From Streptomyces calvus (GTDB lineage: Bacteria; Actinomycetota; Actinomycetes; Streptomycetales; Streptomycetaceae): a stretch of DNA of 64,000 nucleotides. The notes under the pieces are model-generated. The model worked only from the letters and a program-made list of their open reading frames with translations, searched no databases and was not told the DNA's origin. The translations under genes were made by a program, and so were the position numbers. Shown in pieces: positions 60,891 to 64,000 of the stretch. The stretch lies in contig NZ_VCNP01000040.1 in NCBI RefSeq assembly GCF_006782915.1, positions 186,001 to 250,000 of the forward strand, read 5' to 3'. Numbering within the stretch: the stretch's first letter is position 1; each line of letters starts with the position of its first letter.

Positions 60891-62711
60891 GTGGAGCGAC
60901 GGCACAGCGGGGCGGCGGGCGGTGGCGGACGGGGCCGTGCGCGGCGGCGGATCGGGGCCCTGGTGCTGCTGGCCGCCGCCCTGGTCGCGCTGCTCCTCGG
61001 CGGCGCGGCCCCGGCACTCGCCCACTCCGCGCTCCGCGACACCGACCCCGCCGACCAGAGCGTCGTCGACACCCCGCCCCGGCACATCACGCTGACCTTC
61101 ACCGAGTCCGTCGGCCTGCTGGAGGACTCCTTCCGCGTCTACGGCCCCGACAACCGCCGTGTCCCGCTGAGCGAGCCGCGGCACGCGCCGGGCGCCTCCG
61201 ACACCGCCCGCACCGCACTGCCCGGCGGCCTCGCCGACGGCACGTACACGGTGGCCTGGAGGGTCGTCTCCGCCGACAGCCATCCCGTCTCCGGCGCCTT
61301 CACCTTCTCCGTCGGCCGGCCCTCGCCCACCCCGCCCGCCGTCCCCGCGACCGCGGACGAGCACCCGGTCACGGCGAGCCTCTACGACACCGGCCGCCAC
61401 CTCGCGTACGTCGCCGCCGCCCTGCTGATCGGCACGGCGGCGTTCGCGGCACTGTGCCGTCCGCCGGACACCGCCCCGCTGCGGCCCGCGCTGCTCACCG
61501 GCTGGTGGACCCTGCTGACGGCCACGGTCGTCCTCCTCGTCCTGCGCGCCCCCTACGAGGCCGGTACGGCACCCGGCACCGCCCTCGACGCCTCCGCCGC
61601 CGCCCGCACCCTCACCGGCCGGCCCGGCCTCGCCCTGCTGGCCCGGCTCGCCCTGCTCCTGCTGACGGCCGCCGCACTCCTGCTGCTGCGCCGGTCCCGG
61701 CGAGGCCGCGCACCAGAAACGGACCGCACACCTCCGGCCCACCTGGCGGTGGGCGCCGCCCTGGCCGTCGCGCTCGCCCTGACCTGGGCGGCGGCCGAGC
61801 ACGCCTCCGCCGGCCTCCAGGTCCCGTCGGCGATGACGTCGTCCGTGCTGCACCTGCTGGCGATGGCGTGCTGGCTCGGCGGTCTGACGGCCCTCCTCCT
61901 CACCCTGTACCGCGCGCGGACCCCACCGCCGCCCGCCACGGTCACCCGCTTCTCCCGCCTCGCGTTCCTCTCGGTGACCGTCCTCGTCGTCACCGGCGTC
62001 TACCAGTCCTGGCGCGGCCTCGGCTCCTGGAACGCGCTCACCGACTCCTCGTACGGCCGTGTCCTCACCCTGAAACTCCTCGCGACGGCCCTGCTGCTGT
62101 CGGCGGCGGCCCTGTCCCGCCACTGGACGACAGCCCTGGCGACGGCCCCGGCGGAGCCGCACCCGCCGACGGGCACGACGACCCCGCCCGCTCCCCTTCC
62201 CACCGCCGCCGTGGACGGTCACCGCCGTGCCCTGCGCCGGTCCGTCCTGGCCGAAGCGGCGGTCGCCGTCGTCGTGCTGCTCATCACCACGGTCCTGACC
62301 GGCACCCTCCCCGCCCGCGCCGAGTCCGAGGCGGCCGAGTCACCCCGGCCACAGGCGGCGGGACTGCCCGGCGCGTCGGCGTTCACGATCCCCTTCGACG
62401 TCGGCACTCCCGACGGCCGCGGCACGGTCCAGATCACCATGGACCCGGGCCGGGTGGGCGAGAACGGCGTCCAGGCGGTCGTCTTCGGCCCCGACGGCGG
62501 CCTGACCGCCGTCCCGGAACTCCGCCTCACCTTCACCCTCGCCGCCGAGGACATCGGCCCCCTCGACGCGCAGCTCACCGACCGCGGCGGCTACTGGGCC
62601 ACCAACGACCTCAACCTGCCCCTCGCCGGCACCTGGACGATGCGACTCACGGTCCGAACCTCCGCACTGGACCAGGTGACCGAGACCCGGCCCATACGCA
62701 TCACCCGCTGA
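60891..62711 (+). CDS. CopC/CopD fusion protein, second copy
   Basis: 606 residues. Signal helix (about 20-43) ending at APALA; mature start HSALRDTDPADQSVV as in CopC. CopC domain to about 140, CopD domain with about eight membrane helices (about 165-485; SMTSSVLHLLAMACWLGG-like segment in the middle), then a C-terminal beta domain (about 505-606) that resembles FixH/YtkA-type domains. Paralogue of the gene at the left window edge. GTG 60891 follows GGGAGG by 11 nt. Confidence 0.88.
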   Translation: MERRHSGAAGGGGRGRARRRIGALVLLAAALVALLLGGAAPALAHSALRDTDPADQSVVDTPPRHITLTFTESVGLLEDSFRVYGPDNRRVPLSEPRHAPGASDTARTALPGGLADGTYTVAWRVVSADSHPVSGAFTFSVGRPSPTPPAVPATADEHPVTASLYDTGRHLAYVAAALLIGTAAFAALCRPPDTAPLRPALLTGWWTLLTATVVLLVLRAPYEAGTAPGTALDASAAARTLTGRPGLALLARLALLLLTAAALLLLRRSRRGRAPETDRTPPAHLAVGAALAVALALTWAAAEHASAGLQVPSAMTSSVLHLLAMACWLGGLTALLLTLYRARTPPPPATVTRFSRLAFLSVTVLVVTGVYQSWRGLGSWNALTDSSYGRVLTLKLLATALLLSAAALSRHWTTALATAPAEPHPPTGTTTPPAPLPTAAVDGHRRALRRSVLAEAAVAVVVLLITTVLTGTLPARAESEAAESPRPQAAGLPGASAFTIPFDVGTPDGRGTVQITMDPGRVGENGVQAVVFGPDGGLTAVPELRLTFTLAAEDIGPLDAQLTDRGGYWATNDLNLPLAGTWTMRLTVRTSALDQVTETRPIRITR

Positions 62712-62807
62712 TCGAACCTGCTGGGCGCGGGAGAGACCGCCTGCGTGCATCGAGATCGTCTGGACGCGAACCCGTTACGAGAGCGCAGAGCTCCTGGACG
62801 CGAGCTC

Positions 62808-63380
62808 TCAGCTTGTTCTGCAACCCAGGGCTGTGCCGTGGCGGGTGCTCGTCAGCGCGTTGCGGCTGAGCTCTGCGAGGTGAGCGTCCAGTGGCTGGAG
62901 TCGCCCTGGCAAGGACTCTCGAAAGTCCCACCATCGGATGGCCGCGATCTCGTCGTTGGGCCGGAATAGCGGCGAGACGTCAGCGACCTGGCCGGTGAAC
63001 AGGGCGCCGTATTCGGCACGCTCGTCGGGTGCCAGGGTGAAGCCCGCGAAGCCGACGAAGCAGAGTTGTCCGTGGGGCACGTGACTGGTTTCCTCCAACA
63101 ACTCGCGCACGGCTGCCTGGCGAGCAGTCTCGCCGGTGTCGATCCGCCCGCCTGGCAGCTCCCACGCCTGCCGGAAGCGGTTGAAGGCCATCAAGACGCG
63201 ACTGCCGTGCCACAGGGCCACCAGCGCAACCGGCAGAGGTGCATCACCAGGCGGCTTGTCTTCCGCTCCTCGGACGAAGGTGGCCAGGGCGTTGCCGCGG
63301 TCGTCAACGGCGAGCGGTGGAGAGTCGGGAGCAACCACCTCGACATGATGCCCGCCTGCTCTGGTGATAGCCCGACTCAT
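62808..63380 (-). CDS. Nudix hydrolase
   Basis: 190 residues from ATG 63380. Nudix box: GGRIDTGETARQAAVRELLE continued by ETS, with the catalytic Arg-Glu and Glu-Glu present and the last Gly replaced by Ser. It probably hydrolyses a nucleoside diphosphate derivative. Base composition is a little lower in GC than the neighbours, which may hint at transfer. It converges on the CopC/CopD gene. Confidence 0.85.
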   Translation of the reverse strand: MSRAITRAGGHHVEVVAPDSPPLAVDDRGNALATFVRGAEDKPPGDAPLPVALVALWHGSRVLMAFNRFRQAWELPGGRIDTGETARQAAVRELLEETSHVPHGQLCFVGFAGFTLAPDERAEYGALFTGQVADVSPLFRPNDEIAAIRWWDFRESLPGRLQPLDAHLAELSRNALTSTRHGTALGCRTS

Positions 63381-63413
63381 GCGTTCTGGTCGAGACCGAC
63401 TGAGACGGAGAAC

Positions 63414-63451
63414 GTCGAAGGGCCCCACCGCGAACGGTGGGGCCCTTCGAC
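63414..63451 (-). terminator. Hairpin behind the tRNA-Ser fragment
   Basis: A perfect 17-bp stem (63414-63430 with 63435-63451) with a CGAA loop, 20 nt past the tRNA-Ser 3' end on the minus strand; presumably the original tRNA terminator. Confidence 0.85.
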
Positions 63452-63470
63452 CTCGTGCCCGGCGGGGCAC

Positions 63471-63526
63471 TGGCGGAGGATACGAGATTCGAACTCGTGA
63501 GGGGTTGCCCCCAACACGCTTTCCAA
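63471..63526 (-). other. 3' fragment of tRNA-Ser(GGA): attachment site of an integrated island
   Basis: Reading the minus strand: TTGGAAAGCGTG (anticodon loop with GGA and the 3' stem), a long variable arm, T-arm ACGAGTTCGAATCTCGT, acceptor ATCCTCC, G and an encoded CCA. The anticodon-stem 5' side and D-arm are missing; the sequence above 63526 is unrelated. It is therefore the displaced end of a tRNA gene, as left by an integrase. The gap 63527-63807 shows no other supported gene. Confidence 0.85.
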
Positions 63527-63807
63527 CTGTCCGCGCCGGCGTACAGGAGCGTTCGTAGCCGTTCATGCAGCAGGTCAGAGCCGCAACGCGAACGCTAGTG
63601 AACGGAGCCAGCCGTCAGCGGACTGGACAAGGACCAGGACAACGAAGGGCACCCGCACGTACGCGCCCTCCCGCGTGTCAGTGGCTCGACGTAGCATCCC
63701 GGACGCCCTGACTCCGAGGCGTTGGCGTCCTGCAAGCCAGCCAGATGTTGACCTTCGGCATTGAGCCCCCATATGGAAGACTGGAAACCTTCTGGGGAGG
63801 GGGCGGT

Positions 63808-64000
63808 ATGCATCGAGACCGAGTCAAGGAACTGCACTACATCACACCGAAGGAAAACCTGCGGTCGATCGGCATGTTCGGGATTCTCAGTCATATCGAA
63901 GCGGAGAGATTGGACCACAAGTCAGTTGCCTGGGAGGTGATCCAAGACTTGCGCAAAGGTAAACGTGTGCCGGGCGGGAACCTCTTGCACTCCTATGCGA
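63808..64000 (+). CDS. DarT-like (DUF4433) DNA ADP-ribosyltransferase toxin, cut by window end
   Basis: 64 codons are visible from ATG 63808, with GGGGAGGGGG upstream. LHYITPKENLRSIGMFGILS and VIQDLRKGKRVPGGNLLHSY match the N-terminal signature of DarT (His-Ile-Thr, then the QDxRxxKxVPGG and LHxY segments). DarT enzymes ADP-ribosylate thymidine in single-stranded DNA and are paired with the macrodomain antitoxin DarG; they work in anti-phage defence. Codons such as AGA, TTG and CTC and a lower GC than neighbours suggest transfer. The antitoxin would lie beyond the window. Confidence 0.8.
   Translation, partial: MHRDRVKELHYITPKENLRSIGMFGILSHIEAERLDHKSVAWEVIQDLRKGKRVPGGNLLHSYA

Noticed and set aside
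63575..63918. Minus-strand open frames upstream of the DarT-like gene
   Set aside because: They are antisense to, or overlap, the well-supported DarT-like start, lack ribosome sites and show no domain.

Overview
The window looks like a stretch of Streptomyces chromosome. GC is very high with strong third-position bias, GTG starts and start/stop overlaps are common, and gene types typical of the genus appear throughout: a SigF/SigN sigma pair, many orphan anti-sigma-type ATPases, an SSI-type protease inhibitor, ANTAR and SpoIIE-type regulators, and a DmdR-type iron box. Gene content and order around sigF, tadA and upp match what I recall of the S. coelicolor chromosome arm-proximal core; this is memory and was not checked by a search.

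Layout. 1-2.6 kb: minus-strand copper operon (YcnI-like, SCO1, PCuAC chaperone, CopC/CopD). 2.8-12 kb: membrane protein, two anti-sigma-like ATPases, Xaa-Pro aminopeptidase, GAF/PP2C-type phosphatase with a degraded metal site, a primase/polymerase-like protein, a SEC-C protein, a glycerophosphodiesterase. 12.3-17.6 kb: HtrA-type protease, tRNA-Ser(UGA), YunG-like, DinB-like, a second primase/polymerase protein, a small secreted protein. 18-23 kb: ECF-type sigma factor, acyl-CoA ligase, divergent MFS/TetR pair. 23-28 kb: a 1608-residue PAS/coiled-coil/receiver protein that looks like a pseudokinase. 28-30.5 kb: SSI inhibitor, tRNA-Ser(GCU), and tRNA-Arg(ACG) carrying a 1.1-kb remnant of an integrated element. 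30.8-38.7 kb: DUF2797 protein, amidohydrolase, and a response regulator-sensor kinase-GT2/GtrA-GT39 operon. 38.8-47.7 kb: DHA2 exporter with TetR, F420/PPOX enzyme, STAS and GAF-ANTAR regulators, and a MarR-controlled exporter fused to carboxypeptidase-regulatory-like domains. 47.8-54.6 kb: sigN, sigF, Dabb protein, tRNA-Ser(CGA), tadA with its partner protein, upp, LytR_C protein. 55-60.8 kb: HhH-GPD glycosylase and a divergent iron-regulated set (siderophore-interacting reductase on one side; penicillin acylase, siderophore-type N-acyltransferase, cupin and SDR on the other). 60.9-62.7 kb: a second CopC/CopD fusion. 62.8-64 kb: Nudix hydrolase, a 3' fragment of tRNA-Ser(GGA), and the start of a DarT-like toxin gene, which I read as the edge of a genomic island that continues to the right.

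Themes. Two tRNA genes show integration scars (tRNA-Arg and tRNA-Ser). Several signalling proteins keep their family fold but have lost catalytic residues (the PAS pseudokinase, the PP2C-type protein, the first primase-like protein). Degenerate short tandem repeats of different sequence fill many gaps at gene 3' ends. The best candidates for unexplored biology are the right-edge island, the iron-boxed penicillin acylase/acyltransferase set, the pseudokinase, and the exporter fused to transthyretin-like domains. Function calls rest on motifs read by eye; no database search was run.
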